Under the pieces are notes generated by a model. The model was not told the origin of the DNA, made no database searches, and was given only the letters and a program-made list of their open reading frames with translations. A DNA stretch of 64,000 bases. It comes from Castellaniella sp. (GTDB taxonomy: Bacteria; Pseudomonadota; Gammaproteobacteria; Burkholderiales; Burkholderiaceae_B). Numbering within the stretch: position 1 is the stretch's first letter; each line of letters opens with the position of its first letter. The stretch spans positions 147,620 through 211,619 of the forward strand of contig NZ_SCQN01000044.1 of assembly GCF_004321985.1 (NCBI RefSeq), in the 5' to 3' direction. Of the stretch, positions 50,439 through 61,608 are shown piece after piece. A program made the position numbers and the translations under genes.

Positions 50439-50495
50439 GGCAATTCCAGCAACGACTACAATCGAAAGGTCCGTGGTCTTTGTTCGGGGTGCTGC

Positions 50496-51464
50496 ATGTC
50501 TGTCGTTGTTTCCTCTCTGCCGTCTTCGGACCAGGCTTCGGGCGAGGTACCGCACTTGTGCTATGTGACGTGCGCTGATCCTGTCGGCCTGCACCGCATG
50601 GCCTACTGGCAATGGGGTGACCCGGACAACGACCGGATACTGCTCTGTGTCCACGGGCTTACGCGTACAGGGCGTGACTTTGACCCCCTGGCTCGGGCGC
50701 TGCAGCAGGACTATCGAGTCATCTGTCCTGACGTGGTTGGCAGAGGGCGGTCCGATTGGCTCATCAACTCCGCCGGTTACGTCGTTCCACAGTATGTTGC
50801 GGACATGGTGACGCTGATTGCCCGGCTGCAGCCAAAGCGCCTGGACTGGGTCGGTACGTCGATGGGCGGGCTGATTGGTCTGGCGCTGGCCGGGACGCTG
50901 GCGGCCTCACCGACCCTGCGGCCCGCGCGCGGCCCCTGGGGGCTGGGCGACTCCACCGATGTTCCCCTGACCCGGATGGTCTTCAACGACGTCGGTCCGC
51001 AATTGAATGGCCCCGGTCTTGCGCGCATTGCCGGCTATGTGGGGCAGGATCAGCATTTTGGAAGTTTTCAGGCGGCGGTGGCCTATGTGCAGGCCGTGTC
51101 GGCGGGGTTCGGGCCGCACGATTCGGACGGCTGGCAGGACCTGACACGGTTCGTTTTTCATGAACAGGATGGCCAATGGGTCAAGCACTATGACCTGCGC
51201 ATTGCGCAGCCCTTTATCGGCCAGACACCAGAGGCCCTGGCGATGGCCGAACAGCTGCTGTGGCAGGCCTGGGATCACTTGTCCTGCCCCGCACTCGTGC
51301 TGCGCGGTGCCCAGTCGGATATCCTCACCAAGCCCGCACTGACACAGATGCTGGCGCGCAACTCCGGGGTCAGCAGTGTGGAATTTGCCGGCGTCGGTCA
51401 TGCGCCGACCCTCCGGAGTACAGACCAGATTGCGGCCGTGCGGGATTTCCTGTTGGCGGCCTGA
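50496..51464 (+). CDS. Alpha/beta hydrolase
   Basis: Encodes 322 residues. The fold markers are VHGLTRTGRDFD (oxyanion side), the nucleophile elbow GTSMGG, Asp in RGAQSDIL and the final His in GVGHAPTL. An insert after the elbow (about residues 135-155, rich in Gly and Pro) is unusual. The substrate is unknown; neighbours do not point to one. It is followed 28 bases later by the PHP gene. Confidence 0.8.
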   Translation: MSVVVSSLPSSDQASGEVPHLCYVTCADPVGLHRMAYWQWGDPDNDRILLCVHGLTRTGRDFDPLARALQQDYRVICPDVVGRGRSDWLINSAGYVVPQYVADMVTLIARLQPKRLDWVGTSMGGLIGLALAGTLAASPTLRPARGPWGLGDSTDVPLTRMVFNDVGPQLNGPGLARIAGYVGQDQHFGSFQAAVAYVQAVSAGFGPHDSDGWQDLTRFVFHEQDGQWVKHYDLRIAQPFIGQTPEALAMAEQLLWQAWDHLSCPALVLRGAQSDILTKPALTQMLARNSGVSSVEFAGVGHAPTLRSTDQIAAVRDFLLAA

Positions 51465-51492
51465 TACCGCCCACCAGGACTTCGTTGTCATC

Positions 51493-52332
51493 ATGTTGAA
51501 TGCCGATCTGCACAGTCACTCCACCTTCTCCGATGGCGCGATCCCGCCGGCTGAAGTCGCCCGGCGGGCGCATGCCCGAGGGGTCCAGTGGTGGGCGCTC
51601 AGCGACCATGACACGCTTGCGGGGCTGGCGGAAGCTGCAGCCGCGGCCAGCGAGCTCGGGATGGTGTTTGTGCCCAGCGTCGAAATCTCGATCAATTTTC
51701 TGGGCGTCAGCGTTCACATCCTGGGCCTTCACATCGACCCGCAAGACGCCAGGTTGCAGGCCGGACTCGCCAATATCCGCAGCGCGCGTCTCGAACGTGC
51801 CCGGCAAATCGGTGACCGCCTGCGGGCCTGTGGGATCGAGGGCGGCTTTGAAGGCGCGTTACGCCATGCCACCAATCCCAGTCTGATCGGGCGGGTTCAT
51901 TTCGCCCGCTTCCTGGTCGATGCGGGGGTGTGCGACACCATGCAGCAGGCGTTCGAGCGATACCTGGGAGACGGCAAGCGTGCCTGTGTCGTCATGCAGG
52001 GTGCCAGTCTGGAAGACGCAGTGGCATGGATCCTGGGAGCGGGTGGCAAGGCGGTGATCGCTCACCCGGGACGATATCCCTATAAACCTGCCCGGCGCCG
52101 GTCGCTGTTTTCGGCCTTCAAGGATCTGGGTGGGCAGGGCATGGAGATCGTCACCGGCTGCCACACGCAGGAACAGTGCCGACAGTACGCCCGCGTGGCG
52201 CGTGAATATGGCTTCGAAGCGTCGCGTGGCTCGGACTTTCACGCCCCGGGCGCCGGGCGGGTCGATCTGGGTGGCCTACCTGATTTGCCGCCTGGCCTGG
52301 TTCCCGTCTGGCATGATTGGGTGGGAGGTTGA
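51493..52332 (+). CDS. rnm: PHP-domain phosphoesterase, RNase AM (YciV) type
   Basis: Encodes 279 residues from the ATG at 51493. It has the PHP metal motifs DLHSHSTFSDG, LSDHDT, VEISIN, IAHPGRY and GSDFHAP. This is the YciV/TrpH family; E. coli YciV is RNase AM, a 5'-3' exonuclease that matures 5' ends of rRNA and degrades pAp. It is one base upstream of greB. Confidence 0.88.
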   Translation: MLNADLHSHSTFSDGAIPPAEVARRAHARGVQWWALSDHDTLAGLAEAAAAASELGMVFVPSVEISINFLGVSVHILGLHIDPQDARLQAGLANIRSARLERARQIGDRLRACGIEGGFEGALRHATNPSLIGRVHFARFLVDAGVCDTMQQAFERYLGDGKRACVVMQGASLEDAVAWILGAGGKAVIAHPGRYPYKPARRRSLFSAFKDLGGQGMEIVTGCHTQEQCRQYARVAREYGFEASRGSDFHAPGAGRVDLGGLPDLPPGLVPVWHDWVGG

Positions 52333-52333
52333 T

Positions 52334-52888
52334 ATGAACAAGGCTTTCGTCAAGGAAAACGAGTCGGACGACGATGATGACCTGGAACCCGCGAAGGCGC
52401 TTCCGGCTGGCAACAAAAACTACATGACGGTGCAGGGCTACCGTGCGCTGAATGATGAACTCATGCGGCTCATGAACGTCGAGCGCCCCGAGGTCGTGTC
52501 GGTCGTGTCCTGGGCCGCGTCGAATGGCGATCGGTCCGAGAACGGCGACTACATCTACGGCAAGAAGCGCCTGCGCGAGATCGATCGGCGGATGCGTTTC
52601 CTGACGCGTCGGCTGGCGAGCGCCGAGGTCGTGGATCCTGCTCAGCAGCCCAATCGCGGTCAGGTCTTCTTCGGGGCGACCGTCAGTTACTGCGATAGCC
52701 AGGGACACGAATTCACCGTGACCATTGTCGGCGTGGATGAGGCGGAGCCGCTTGTCGGGCGAATCAGCTGGATTTCACCTGTCGCGCGAGCGCTGATCAA
52801 GGCGCACGAAGGCGATACCGTCAGCTTACGCACCCCGGGTGGCGTGGAGGAACTGGACATCCTGGAAGTCCGCTATCCGGAACCGTAA
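52334..52888 (+). CDS. greB: Transcription elongation factor GreB
   Basis: Encodes 184 residues. The N-terminal coiled coil (about 30-95) bears the acidic tip WAASNGDRSENGDYIYGKKRL, and the C-terminal FKBP-like domain begins VFFGATVSYC. GreB rescues backtracked RNA polymerase by stimulating transcript cleavage. An acidic N-terminal extension (ESDDDDDLEP) is present. Good GGGAGG upstream. Confidence 0.93.
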   Translation: MNKAFVKENESDDDDDLEPAKALPAGNKNYMTVQGYRALNDELMRLMNVERPEVVSVVSWAASNGDRSENGDYIYGKKRLREIDRRMRFLTRRLASAEVVDPAQQPNRGQVFFGATVSYCDSQGHEFTVTIVGVDEAEPLVGRISWISPVARALIKAHEGDTVSLRTPGGVEELDILEVRYPEP

Positions 52889-52937
52889 CCCGCACTGATT
52901 CCACTGTTACTGGCCTGATCCGGCCCTGGTTCACGGC

Positions 52938-52943
52938 TAAAAT
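52938..52943 (+). promoter_or_regulatory. Predicted -10 box of purL
   Basis: TAAAAT lies 40 bases ahead of the GTG start. The hexamer 17 bases upstream is CTGATC, a weak -35. Confidence 0.4.
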
Positions 52944-52982
52944 GGCCGCTTCTCAATCTGTTCGTATTTAGGCTGCACCGTC

Positions 52983-55900
52983 GTGACTACTGTCCTGCTC
53001 ATCCCTGGTTCGTCCGCCCTGTCCGACTTCCGTCGGGATCGCCTGCTGCACATGCTGGAGGCGAAGGGGCTTCCGGTTGCGGATGTGCAGGCCCGCGCTT
53101 GCTATTTCGTGGGCGTGCAGGGTGATCTTTCGGCAGTAGAGCGGAACAGGCTGACAGCGTTGCTGGACGATGGCCGGTCAGAGCCGAAAGCTCCATCCGA
53201 CCGGCATGCGGCCTCGTTCCTGGTGGTTCCGCGTCCTGGCACGATTTCGCCGTGGGCCAGCAAGGCGACCGACATTGCTCACCATTGCGGATCGCCGCAG
53301 ATCGTTCGGATCGAGCGGGCCATTCGATATACCGTTGTGCCGCAGCGTCGCCTGCTGGCGTCGCGGGAGCTGGAAGCTGGCCAGATCGATGCGGTGGCGG
53401 CGCTTGTCCATGATCGCATGACGCAGTCCGTGGTCGCAGCCGACTTCGACGGCCTGGCCCTGTTTGCGGCGGTGTCCGGAGAACCGGTGCGTCCAGTACC
53501 CATCATGGCCGAAGGCCGGGCCGCGCTCAGCGCCTGCAACGAGCGGTTGGGCCTGGCCCTGTCCCCGGATGAAATCGACTACTTGGTGCGGGCCTACGAA
53601 GACCTCGGGCGCGATCCGACGGACGTTGAACTCATGATGTTCGCGCAAGCCAACAGCGAACACTGCCGCCACAAGATCTTCAACGCGCACTGGGCGATCG
53701 ACGGCCAGGCGCAGGCGCATACACTGTTTGACATGATCCGTGCCACGCATGCTGCCCAGCCCGAAGGCACCATCATGGCGTATTCAGACAACGCAGCCGT
53801 GATGGCCGGTGGTTCGGCTTCGCTGTTCCATGCGGCAGCCACTGGCGACCGTGCCTATGCGCGCAGCAGCCGGCTCCTGCACACGCTGATGAAGGTGGAG
53901 ACGCACAACCACCCGACGGCGATCGCGCCGTTTCCGGGGGCGGCCACCGGCGCGGGCGGCGAGATCCGCGACGAGGGTGCGACGGGTCGTGGCTCAAAGC
54001 CCAAGGCGGGGCTGACTGGCTTCACCGTCTCAAACCTGCGGGTCGATGACGCGGTGGAACCCTGGGAGACTGCCGCCATGGCGCCGGACCGCATCGCCAC
54101 GCCGCTGGACATCATGATCGAAGGGCCAGTCGGGGCAGCCGCCTTCAACAACGAGTTCGGCCGGCCCAATCTCCTGGGGTACTTCCGCAGTTTCGAGCAG
54201 GTGGTTGGGGACGTGCACTGGGGCTATCACAAACCGATCATGCTGGCGGGTGGCCTGGGCCAGATCGATGCCCGCTTGGTGCATAAAGACCCCTTGCCGC
54301 CTGGCGCGCTGCTGGTGCAACTGGGTGGGCCGGGCATGCGCATCGGCATGGGCGGAGGCGCAGCCTCCAGCCTGGGGGCCGGGGTGAATCAGGCGGAGCT
54401 GGATTTCGATTCCGTTCAGCGGGGCAACCCAGAGATGCAGCGCCGCGCCCAGGAGGTTATCGACCGATGCTGGCAACAGGGGCCGTCCAACCCCATCCTG
54501 GCCATCCATGACGTGGGGGCGGGTGGGCTTTCGAACGCCTTCCCGGAACTCGTCAACGATGCCGGCCGGGGGGCCGACTTCGAGCTGCAAAGGGTTCCGC
54601 TGGAGGCTTCAGGCCTCTCGCCCGCAGAAATCTGGAGCAACGAGTCACAGGAGCGCTACGTGTTGGCCGTTCTGCCGGACGACATCCAACGGTTTGCCGA
54701 CATCGCCGATCGCGAGCGTTGTCCATACGCCGTGGTGGGCGTGGCGACCGAAGATCGCCGGCTGCGTGTCACCATGGGCGAGGGTCTGCCCGGCCTGGAC
54801 GAACCCGCTGCCGGACAGCCCCCCACAGGGCTACGGCCTGTGGATGTGCCGCTGGAGGTCATCCTGGGCAAACCTCCGCGCATGCAGCGCAATGTCCGGC
54901 GAAGCTCCGTGCAGGGCCGGCCGATGGAACTGGTCGACATCGATTTGTCCGAGGCCGTGGATCGGGTGTTGCGCCATCCCACGGTGGCGAACAAGTCGTT
55001 TCTCATCACTTTGGGCGACCGCACGGTGGGTGGCCTGACGGCGCGTGATCAGATGGTTGGTCCCTGGCAGGTCCCAGTGTCGGATTGTGCGGTGACCTTA
55101 CGCGACTACGAGGGTGTCGCCGGCGAAGCCATGGCGCTGGGCGAGCGGTCCCCGCTTGCGATTCTGAACCCGGCTGCTTCTGGCCGGATGGCGGTGACCG
55201 AGGCGCTGACCAATCTTGCCGCTGCGGATGTCGCCCGGCTGGAGGACGTCAAGTTGTCTGCCAACTGGATGGCGGCCTGCGGTGTTCCTGGGCAGGATGC
55301 CGCCCTGTTCGATACGGTGTCGGCTGTCGGCGACTGGTGTGAATCGCTGGGGTTGTCAATTCCGGTCGGCAAGGATTCCCTGTCCATGCGGACGGCATGG
55401 CAAGATGATCAGGGCGAGCACCAGGTGGTGTCCCCTGTATCGCTGGTAGTGACGGCCTTTGCACCGGTGGCTGATGCCCGTCAGACGCTCACGCCACAGC
55501 TCCGCACTGATGTGGGCGACAGCGTTCTGTTGCTGATCGATTTGGGCGAGGGTCGCCAACGGATGGGCGGTTCAGTGCTTGGCCAGGTCTACGGCAGCAT
55601 CGGTGCGGAGACGCCCGACATGCATGATGCCACGCTGTTGCGTACGGCCTTCCTGGCGGTGCGGGATCTGGCGCACCAGGGGCTGGTGCTGGCTTGCCAC
55701 GACCGCTCCGATGGCGGACTGCTCGCGACCGCCGCAGAAATGGCGTTTGCAAGCCGCACGGGTGTGTCCTTGAATCTGGACATGCTGACCTTTGACATTC
55801 ACACTGCCGATGCCGGCGACTATAAGATTCATATCGACCAGGTCGCGGTCCAGCACCGAGAGCGTGGTCTGACGGCACTATTCAACGAAGAGGCCGGCTG

Positions 55901-57032
55901 GCTGCTGCAGATCCCGCGCGCACGCCGTGATGACGTGTTGCATGCCCTGCGCCAGGCTGGCCTGTCGACCTGCTCTCATGTCGTGGGCATGCTCAACGAT
56001 AAGAAGGAACTCCAGATTTTTTCGGATGGGTCCGTCATTTATCGACGGCCGCTGGCCGAACTGGGGCAGGTCTGGAGCGAAACCACCCGCCGCATCCGGG
56101 TCCGGCGGGATCACCCCGAATGTGCGCAGGCGGAATTCGATACCTGGCTGGACACGGAAGACCCGGGGCTCTCCTCGCATGTAGCATTCGATCCGCAAGA
56201 TGATGTGGCGGCTCCGTTCGTTGCGACCGGTGTGCGCCCACGGATCGCCGTGCTGCGGGAACAGGGCTGCAACAGTCAAGTAGAAATGGCCTGGGCGTTT
56301 GACGTGGCCGGTTTCCAGGCGGTCGACGTTCATATGACGGATCTGTTGGCCGGTCGGGCCCGTTTGTCCGACGTACAGGGATTGGTAGCGGTGGGCGGCT
56401 TCAGCTACGGCGACGTCCTCGGCGCGGGCGAGGGCTGGGCACGGACGATCCGGTTCAACACCGGCCTGGCCGATCAGTTTTCGGCATTCTTTGCCCGGCC
56501 TGACGTATTTGCGCTGGGCGTGTGCAACGGCTGCCAGATGATGGCCGCCCTGGCGGACATGATTCCAGGCGCTCAGGCCTGGCCACGCTTCACCCGCAAT
56601 CGCTCTGAGCAGTACGAGTCACGATTGTCTCTGGTCGAGGTCCTGGATTCGCCGTCCATACTGTTCGCCGGGATGGCCGGTACGCGGGTGCCTATCGCCG
56701 TTGCGCATGGCGAAGGTTTCGCGGACTTCAGCCGCCAGGGAGATGCCGCGAAGGTGGTGTCCACGATGGCGTTCGTGGACCATCATGGGGCTCGCACCCA
56801 GACCTATCCGGCCAATCCGAACGGCAGCCCAGACGGCCTGACGGCAGTCACGACAGCCGATGGCCGTTTCACGGCCATGATGCCGCACCCGGAACGGGTC
56901 ACGCGCAATGCTGCGATGTCGTGGCGCCCCGAGCGCTGGGGGGCTGCGGATCGGGGAGGCAATGACACTGCGCATGGTGGCTACACACCCTGGATGCGGT
57001 TGTTCCGGAATGCCAGGGTCTGGTTAGGGTAG
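52983..57032 (+). CDS. purL: Phosphoribosylformylglycinamidine synthase (large, single-chain)
   Basis: Encodes 1349 residues from the GTG at 52983 ([17 protein letters not shown]). Order: N-terminal domain, linker, two ATP-grasp-like synthetase halves ([14 protein letters not shown]-type motif [33 protein letters not shown]), and a C-terminal glutamine amidotransferase with the Cys in GVCNGCQMM and His/Glu in MPHPERV. It converts FGAR, ATP and glutamine to FGAM in purine synthesis. This is the large fused form of Proteobacteria. guaB, the GMP branch enzyme, follows. Confidence 0.96.
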   Translation: MTTVLLIPGSSALSDFRRDRLLHMLEAKGLPVADVQARACYFVGVQGDLSAVERNRLTALLDDGRSEPKAPSDRHAASFLVVPRPGTISPWASKATDIAHHCGSPQIVRIERAIRYTVVPQRRLLASRELEAGQIDAVAALVHDRMTQSVVAADFDGLALFAAVSGEPVRPVPIMAEGRAALSACNERLGLALSPDEIDYLVRAYEDLGRDPTDVELMMFAQANSEHCRHKIFNAHWAIDGQAQAHTLFDMIRATHAAQPEGTIMAYSDNAAVMAGGSASLFHAAATGDRAYARSSRLLHTLMKVETHNHPTAIAPFPGAATGAGGEIRDEGATGRGSKPKAGLTGFTVSNLRVDDAVEPWETAAMAPDRIATPLDIMIEGPVGAAAFNNEFGRPNLLGYFRSFEQVVGDVHWGYHKPIMLAGGLGQIDARLVHKDPLPPGALLVQLGGPGMRIGMGGGAASSLGAGVNQAELDFDSVQRGNPEMQRRAQEVIDRCWQQGPSNPILAIHDVGAGGLSNAFPELVNDAGRGADFELQRVPLEASGLSPAEIWSNESQERYVLAVLPDDIQRFADIADRERCPYAVVGVATEDRRLRVTMGEGLPGLDEPAAGQPPTGLRPVDVPLEVILGKPPRMQRNVRRSSVQGRPMELVDIDLSEAVDRVLRHPTVANKSFLITLGDRTVGGLTARDQMVGPWQVPVSDCAVTLRDYEGVAGEAMALGERSPLAILNPAASGRMAVTEALTNLAAADVARLEDVKLSANWMAACGVPGQDAALFDTVSAVGDWCESLGLSIPVGKDSLSMRTAWQDDQGEHQVVSPVSLVVTAFAPVADARQTLTPQLRTDVGDSVLLLIDLGEGRQRMGGSVLGQVYGSIGAETPDMHDATLLRTAFLAVRDLAHQGLVLACHDRSDGGLLATAAEMAFASRTGVSLNLDMLTFDIHTADAGDYKIHIDQVAVQHRERGLTALFNEEAGWLLQIPRARRDDVLHALRQAGLSTCSHVVGMLNDKKELQIFSDGSVIYRRPLAELGQVWSETTRRIRVRRDHPECAQAEFDTWLDTEDPGLSSHVAFDPQDDVAAPFVATGVRPRIAVLREQGCNSQVEMAWAFDVAGFQAVDVHMTDLLAGRARLSDVQGLVAVGGFSYGDVLGAGEGWARTIRFNTGLADQFSAFFARPDVFALGVCNGCQMMAALADMIPGAQAWPRFTRNRSEQYESRLSLVEVLDSPSILFAGMAGTRVPIAVAHGEGFADFSRQGDAAKVVSTMAFVDHHGARTQTYPANPNGSPDGLTAVTTADGRFTAMMPHPERVTRNAAMSWRPERWGAADRGGNDTAHGGYTPWMRLFRNARVWLG

Positions 57033-57084
57033 GGGCGAGGCTGGAAGACGCTATTGTCGTCTGCGCGGTGCTGGGGGTTACCCG

Positions 57085-57090
57085 TATAAT
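57085..57090 (+). promoter_or_regulatory. Predicted -10 box of guaB
   Basis: A perfect TATAAT lies 27 bases ahead of the guaB start. No good -35 box is found at normal spacing, so an activator or weak -35 may be used. Confidence 0.5.
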
Positions 57091-57117
57091 CTATTTTTGC
57101 CCGGAGCAAAATTGTTT

Positions 57118-58578
57118 ATGCGGCTCATCAAAAAAGCACTGACCTTCGACGATGTTCTGCTGGTCCCTGCCTATTCCAAAATCCTGCCCCGTGACGCCCA
57201 ACTGACCACCCAATTCACACGCGGCATCCAGCTCAATATCCCGCTGGTGTCCGCCGCGATGGACACGGTCACCGAATCCGGCCTGGCCATTGCGATGGCG
57301 CAGGAAGGCGGTATCGGCATCATTCACAAGAACCTTTCCGCAGACGAACAGGCGCGTGAAGTTTCCCGCGTCAAGCGCCACGAATTCGGCATCGTCATCG
57401 ATCCCATCACGGTCACCCCGACCATGAAGGTGCGCGACGCCATTGCGTTGCAGCGCCAGCATGGGATTTCTGGCCTGCCGGTGGTCGAGGCAGGCAAGCT
57501 GGTCGGTATCGTCACCAACCGGGATCTGCGTTTTGAAGACCGGCTGGATGAGTCGCTACGCGAGGTCATGACTCCCCAGGATCGTCTGGTCACCCTACGC
57601 GAAGGCGCGACGCTGGAAGAGGCCCAGAGGCTCATGCACCGGCACCGCCTGGAGCGCGTGCTGATCGTCAATGACAAGTTCCAGTTGCGCGGGCTCGCAA
57701 CGGTGAAGGACATCGTCAAGAACACTGAACACCCGCTGGCTTCCAAGGACGCCCAGGGCCAGTTGCGCGTGGGTGCGGCCGTCGGAGTGGGCGAAGGCAC
57801 CGATGAACGCGTCGAGAAGCTGGCCGCAGCAGGGGTGGACGTGATCGTGGTGGACACCGCCCACGGCCATTCCGCAGGGGTGATCGAGCGCGTCCATTGG
57901 GTCAAGAAGCACTACCCGCACATCCAGGTCATTGGCGGTAACATCGCGACCGCAGCGGCGGCGCTGGCGTTGGTGGAAGCCGGCGCCGACGGCGTAAAGG
58001 TCGGGATCGGTCCTGGCTCCATCTGCACGACTCGCATCGTGGCCGGTGTGGGTGTGCCGCAGATGACCGCCATATCAGATGTGGCGGATGCCTTGCATGG
58101 CACGGGCGTGCCGTTCATCGCGGACGGTGGTATCCGCTATTCGGGCGACGTGTCCAAGGCGCTGGCCGCTGGTGCGGCAGCCTGCATGATGGGCAGCATG
58201 TTCGCGGGCACCGAAGAGGCGCCTGGCGAAGTCGTGCTTTTCCAGGGACGGTCCTACAAGTCCTACCGCGGCATGGGCAGCCTGGGTGCGATGGCTGCCG
58301 GCTCGGCCGACCGCTATTTCCAGGATCCAAACAACAACGTGGACAAGCTCGTACCCGAAGGTATCGAGGCGCGTGTTCCCTATAAGGGCAGTGTGATCGC
58401 CATCATCTTCCAACTGATCGGCGGGATTCGGGCATCCATGGGCTATTGCGGGTGCGCCACCATCGCCGAGCTGCACGAGAAGGCGGAATTCGTGGAAATC
58501 ACGGCGGCTGGCGTGCGTGAATCCCACGTCCATGACGTGCAGATCACCAAGGAAGCCCCGAACTATCGGGCAGATTGA
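57118..58578 (+). CDS. guaB: Inosine-5'-monophosphate dehydrogenase
   Basis: Encodes 486 residues from the ATG at 57118 (E. coli GuaB 488). It has two CBS domains at about 92-200 inserted in the barrel, and the catalytic cysteine in [18 protein letters not shown]. It oxidises IMP to XMP with NAD+, the committed step to GMP. guaA, often its downstream partner, is not here. Its last 16 bases overlap the end of the convergent esterase gene. Confidence 0.96.
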   Translation: MRLIKKALTFDDVLLVPAYSKILPRDAQLTTQFTRGIQLNIPLVSAAMDTVTESGLAIAMAQEGGIGIIHKNLSADEQAREVSRVKRHEFGIVIDPITVTPTMKVRDAIALQRQHGISGLPVVEAGKLVGIVTNRDLRFEDRLDESLREVMTPQDRLVTLREGATLEEAQRLMHRHRLERVLIVNDKFQLRGLATVKDIVKNTEHPLASKDAQGQLRVGAAVGVGEGTDERVEKLAAAGVDVIVVDTAHGHSAGVIERVHWVKKHYPHIQVIGGNIATAAAALALVEAGADGVKVGIGPGSICTTRIVAGVGVPQMTAISDVADALHGTGVPFIADGGIRYSGDVSKALAAGAAACMMGSMFAGTEEAPGEVVLFQGRSYKSYRGMGSLGAMAAGSADRYFQDPNNNVDKLVPEGIEARVPYKGSVIAIIFQLIGGIRASMGYCGCATIAELHEKAEFVEITAAGVRESHVHDVQITKEAPNYRAD

Positions 58579-59285
58579 ACCAGGGCATCGACCACCAGAC
58601 CGGGAGCAGCCACCATGGCATCGTGGCCACAGGCCAGATCCTTCCAGTCCCATTGGGCCCCGAATGTCTGCCACGCCCAGTCCCTGGACGCGTGCACGGC
58701 CGGAAAGGGCGGTGTGGTGCATTGCCAGTAGCTGACTGGCAAGCCGTTGCCCATGGGGTGCGCCAGGCGCAGCGGCTCGCGGTAGGTGCCGATGGGGTGT
58801 GGTGTCAGTCGGCCCTGCACGAACGCGATGTCCTCGGGTGCCGCCAGTCCTAGACTGGTGGGACGGGGCGGGGCGATCCCGCCCGTTGCAGCCGCACCGT
58901 GCTCGAATTTTTCGACCAGCTCCGCGGGCAGGGTATCAAAGGCTGACGTATTCGGCGGGAGCAGAAAAGCGTCCAGAAAGATCAGGCACCGGATCCGCTC
59001 GGGCATTCGATCGGCAGCCCCGGCCACTGCGAGGCCGCCGAAGCTGTGGCCCACCAGCACCACGTCGCGCAAATCTTCCCAGGTCAGCACGTTGCAGACG
59101 TCCTCGACAAAGGTATCCAGACCAATGGCAGGCGATAGCAAGTGACTGCGTTCGCCCAAACCAGTGAGCGTGGGCGTGTAGACGTGGTGACCGGCTGCGC
59201 GCAGGCGCTCGGCCACGTGCGACCAGCACCAGCCGCCATGCCAGGCGCCGTGGACGAGGACGTAGGTTGTAGGGGTCGGCTTCAT
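58563..59285 (-). CDS. Alpha/beta hydrolase, plant-esterase-like
   Basis: Encodes 240 residues. It starts [14 protein letters not shown], has the nucleophile Ser81 in GHSFGG and the catalytic His in ACGHDAM. This pattern resembles the bacterial relatives of methyl-salicylate/methyl-jasmonate esterases and hydroxynitrile lyases. It is probably co-transcribed with the FadR-type regulator 39 bases upstream, so its substrate may be the signal or transported compound of the adjacent ABC system. The function is inference. Confidence 0.75.
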   Translation of the reverse strand: MKPTPTTYVLVHGAWHGGWCWSHVAERLRAAGHHVYTPTLTGLGERSHLLSPAIGLDTFVEDVCNVLTWEDLRDVVLVGHSFGGLAVAGAADRMPERIRCLIFLDAFLLPPNTSAFDTLPAELVEKFEHGAAATGGIAPPRPTSLGLAAPEDIAFVQGRLTPHPIGTYREPLRLAHPMGNGLPVSYWQCTTPPFPAVHASRDWAWQTFGAQWDWKDLACGHDAMVAAPGLVVDALVQSAR

Positions 59286-59324
59286 GAGCGTGCGGCCTTG
59301 GGTTGTGTGCGAAGCTTCTTCAAT

Positions 59325-60059
59325 TCAAACCTCTGCGTGATCGGTAGACTTTCTTAAGAACCTTTTCTCGGCGGCCTTGGCAGCTTTGCGGACGTGATTG
59401 GAACAGAGCGCCCTTGCCTTACGGGCGTCTCTTGATTCCAGTGCTTCCATGATCTCGGTCATCTCCTGGAGAGTTTGCGGCAATCGACCGGGTTGCGCCA
59501 GCGACATGCGTCTGAGGAGCGTGATTCGATTGTTGAGCTGCACCAGTATCTGGCCGACAAGTCTGTTGCCGCACCCCTCGACCAAAGTGGCATAGAAGAG
59601 GTTTTTTGCCTGCAAGAGCTCGTCCGTAGCAGCCAGAGGGTCGATATGCCTCAGTTTTTCGATCGTGGCGCGCAGTCGCTGCATTTGTTCCGGGCTGGCA
59701 TGTCTGGCGAAGCCTTCACCCGCTAGACCTTCCAGGACTTCCCGGACCCTGTAGATGTCTTTGGCGTCCTGTTTCGTGAGTTCGGCGACCGAGGTGCTGC
59801 GATAGGAGGATCCTGTCAGGAGACCTTCGGCTCGCAGATGTTGCAGGGCTTCGCGCAGCAATGTGCGGCTAACGCCGAGCGTCTCGCACAGATCACGTTC
59901 CACCAGCTTTTCTCCTGGTGGCAGCTGGCCTTTCAGGATGGCTTCCCGGATGCTGCTTGCGACCTGGTTGCGAAGAGAGCTGGTTTCGCGAGAGATAGAA
60001 AGTGCGCCGCTATCCATGGGTTTTGGACTATCTTGAGTTTGTTCCCACATATTTTTCAT
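59325..60059 (-). CDS. GntR-family regulator, FadR/FCD subgroup
   Basis: Encodes 244 residues from the ATG at 60059; the ATG at 60050 is an alternative. The winged helix is SIREAILKGQLPPGEKLVERDL with VSRTLLREALQHLRAEGLL. The FCD ligand-binding domain follows from about 105. Members bind small carboxylic acids and usually repress neighbouring genes. Its operator is probably the ATTGT/ACAAT cluster directly upstream. It is divergent from the transporter genes starting at 60301. Confidence 0.88.
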   Translation of the reverse strand: MKNMWEQTQDSPKPMDSGALSISRETSSLRNQVASSIREAILKGQLPPGEKLVERDLCETLGVSRTLLREALQHLRAEGLLTGSSYRSTSVAELTKQDAKDIYRVREVLEGLAGEGFARHASPEQMQRLRATIEKLRHIDPLAATDELLQAKNLFYATLVEGCGNRLVGQILVQLNNRITLLRRMSLAQPGRLPQTLQEMTEIMEALESRDARKARALCSNHVRKAAKAAEKRFLRKSTDHAEV

Positions 60060-60065
60060 GATCTG

Positions 60066-60086
60066 ATTGTCGTACAATCGTATTGT
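60066..60086. promoter_or_regulatory. Triple alternating operator half-sites of the FadR-type regulator
   Basis: ATTGT (60066-60070), CGT, ACAAT (60074-60078), CGT, ATTGT (60082-60086): three half-sites in alternating orientation with an eight-base period, seven bases ahead of the regulator start. Each adjacent pair is a perfect palindrome. FCD regulators bind such short inverted repeats as dimers. Confidence 0.65.
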
Positions 60087-60111
60087 ATCAACTAAAGCTG
60101 TACACAAGGAT

Positions 60112-60140
60112 GTCAGTGACCTATATTTGACGCCACTGAC
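60112..60140. repeat. Inverted repeat in the regulator-transporter gap
   Basis: GTCAGTG (60112-60118) and CACTGAC (60134-60140) form a perfect 7-base inverted repeat with 15 bases between. It may be a second operator for the transporter promoter. The rest of the 241-base gap holds a GCGGGC/GCCCGC stem near 60178-60197 and no gene. Confidence 0.4.
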
Positions 60141-60300
60141 GTACATCACGCGCTGCTAAAACGCGTGGGGACAGGCACGCGGGCGGCCCTTGGCCCGCAT
60201 GTGGTTATCGGAGTAACGCCGCATCGTTAACGGTTGGATCGGGTATTTGGAGGTGGTTTCCGATCGGCGGATCCGCAAAAAATTCTCAGGAGACATGACC

Positions 60301-61545
60301 ATGCAAGAAAAGATCCAAGCCGTCACACGATCTGGCGCGGGGCTAAAGCGTCGGGATTTTCTGAGGCAGGCCGTTGCGGCGACTGCCGTCATTTCAGTTC
60401 CTTCCCTCGCGTGGAGCAAGACCGAAAAAGTGAACGTTGGCGTGGTAGTTCCTCTGTCAGGAGCCAATGCTGAATTCGGAAAAAATTCTCAGCGTGGTAT
60501 CCAGCTGGTAGCCGATCAGATCAACGCGGCGGGCGGCATCAAGTCTCTGGGCGGGGCAAAAATCAACCTGATCGTTGCCGACTCGACCTCCACACCAACC
60601 ACGGCAGCCACGGTCGCGCAGCGCCTGGTCACAGAGAATCGGTGCGTTGGAATCCTGGGGGCGTACGCGTCCTCGCTGACACTCGCTGTGATGCAGGTGA
60701 CCGAGCGTCGGAAGGTGCCGCTGTTGACCATGTCGTTTTCTGATGAAATCACGGGCAGCGGCTATAAATATGTCTTCCAGATCGTGCCAAAGGCCTCGGT
60801 GATCGGTGAAGCCCAGTTCAACTACCCGCTGGCCGCGTTGTCCAAGATCGAGAAGCTTTCAATCAAGAAGGCAGCGATCATGTACGAGGACACAGCGTAC
60901 GGCACCTCGCAGGCAAAGGGCCTGCGTAGCGCAGCCAAGAAAGCCAATGTCGATCTCGTCATGGACGAGGCCTATTCGCCTGGGATATCCGATGCCACCC
61001 CGCTCATCAACAAACTGCGTGGCTCTGGGGCGGAGATGGTATTTCCGGTCTCGTACTTCAACGACAGCATACTGATCATACGCACCATGCGGCAGCAGAG
61101 CATCAGCACCCCGGTGATTGGTGGTGCTGCGGGCTATGTGATCCCCGCGTTTGCGCAGGCCCTGGGCAACACCGTCGAAGGCATCTTGTCGATCGACACC
61201 TCGAATGATGACGGAAAGCCGGAATACACGGACGTGTACCGCAAGAAATACGGAGTGTTCGCCACGCATGAGGCTATAGAAAATGCCGCTTGCATGTACG
61301 TTCTGGCGCAGGCGGTGGATATTGCCAAATCGGTGGATCCCAAAGCGGTCAGAGACGCCCTGGCAGCCACGCATTTCACGACCGGGTGGGCAACGGCCAT
61401 GCCGGGGGGGTCCGTCCAGTTCGACGAGCATGGCCTGAACGCGAAGGCGACACCCATCCTGGTCCAGTGGCAAAACAACAATCTGGTTACGGTATACCCG
61501 GAAGCCGTGGCAAAAGGAGCAATCAAGGTCTCGGGTCACGTATAG
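60301..61545 (+). CDS. Branched-chain-amino-acid-type ABC transporter substrate-binding protein
   Basis: Encodes 414 residues from the ATG at 60301; the ATG at 60295 has poorer spacing from AGGAG. A Tat-like signal (KRRDFLRQAVAATAVIS) is followed by the mature start VNVGVVVPLSGANAEFG, typical of type I periplasmic binding proteins (LivJ/LivK family). The family also takes up aromatic acids, amides and urea. The FadR-type regulator suggests a carboxylate ligand. livH and livM genes follow. Confidence 0.87.
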   Translation: MQEKIQAVTRSGAGLKRRDFLRQAVAATAVISVPSLAWSKTEKVNVGVVVPLSGANAEFGKNSQRGIQLVADQINAAGGIKSLGGAKINLIVADSTSTPTTAATVAQRLVTENRCVGILGAYASSLTLAVMQVTERRKVPLLTMSFSDEITGSGYKYVFQIVPKASVIGEAQFNYPLAALSKIEKLSIKKAAIMYEDTAYGTSQAKGLRSAAKKANVDLVMDEAYSPGISDATPLINKLRGSGAEMVFPVSYFNDSILIIRTMRQQSISTPVIGGAAGYVIPAFAQALGNTVEGILSIDTSNDDGKPEYTDVYRKKYGVFATHEAIENAACMYVLAQAVDIAKSVDPKAVRDALAATHFTTGWATAMPGGSVQFDEHGLNAKATPILVQWQNNNLVTVYPEAVAKGAIKVSGHV

Positions 61546-61608
61546 CGTCAAGGGTCGCGCGACCTCGCCTCGGGGGTCGCGCATGGAAAATCTCCGCCGG
61601 AAAACACC
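61546..61608 (+). other. Hairpin-rich gap between binding protein and livH
   Basis: GCGACC (61559-61564) can pair with GGTCGC (61575-61580), or GGTC/GACC at 61553-61564 can fold alone. Such a gap structure commonly limits permease expression relative to the binding protein. Confidence 0.4.
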
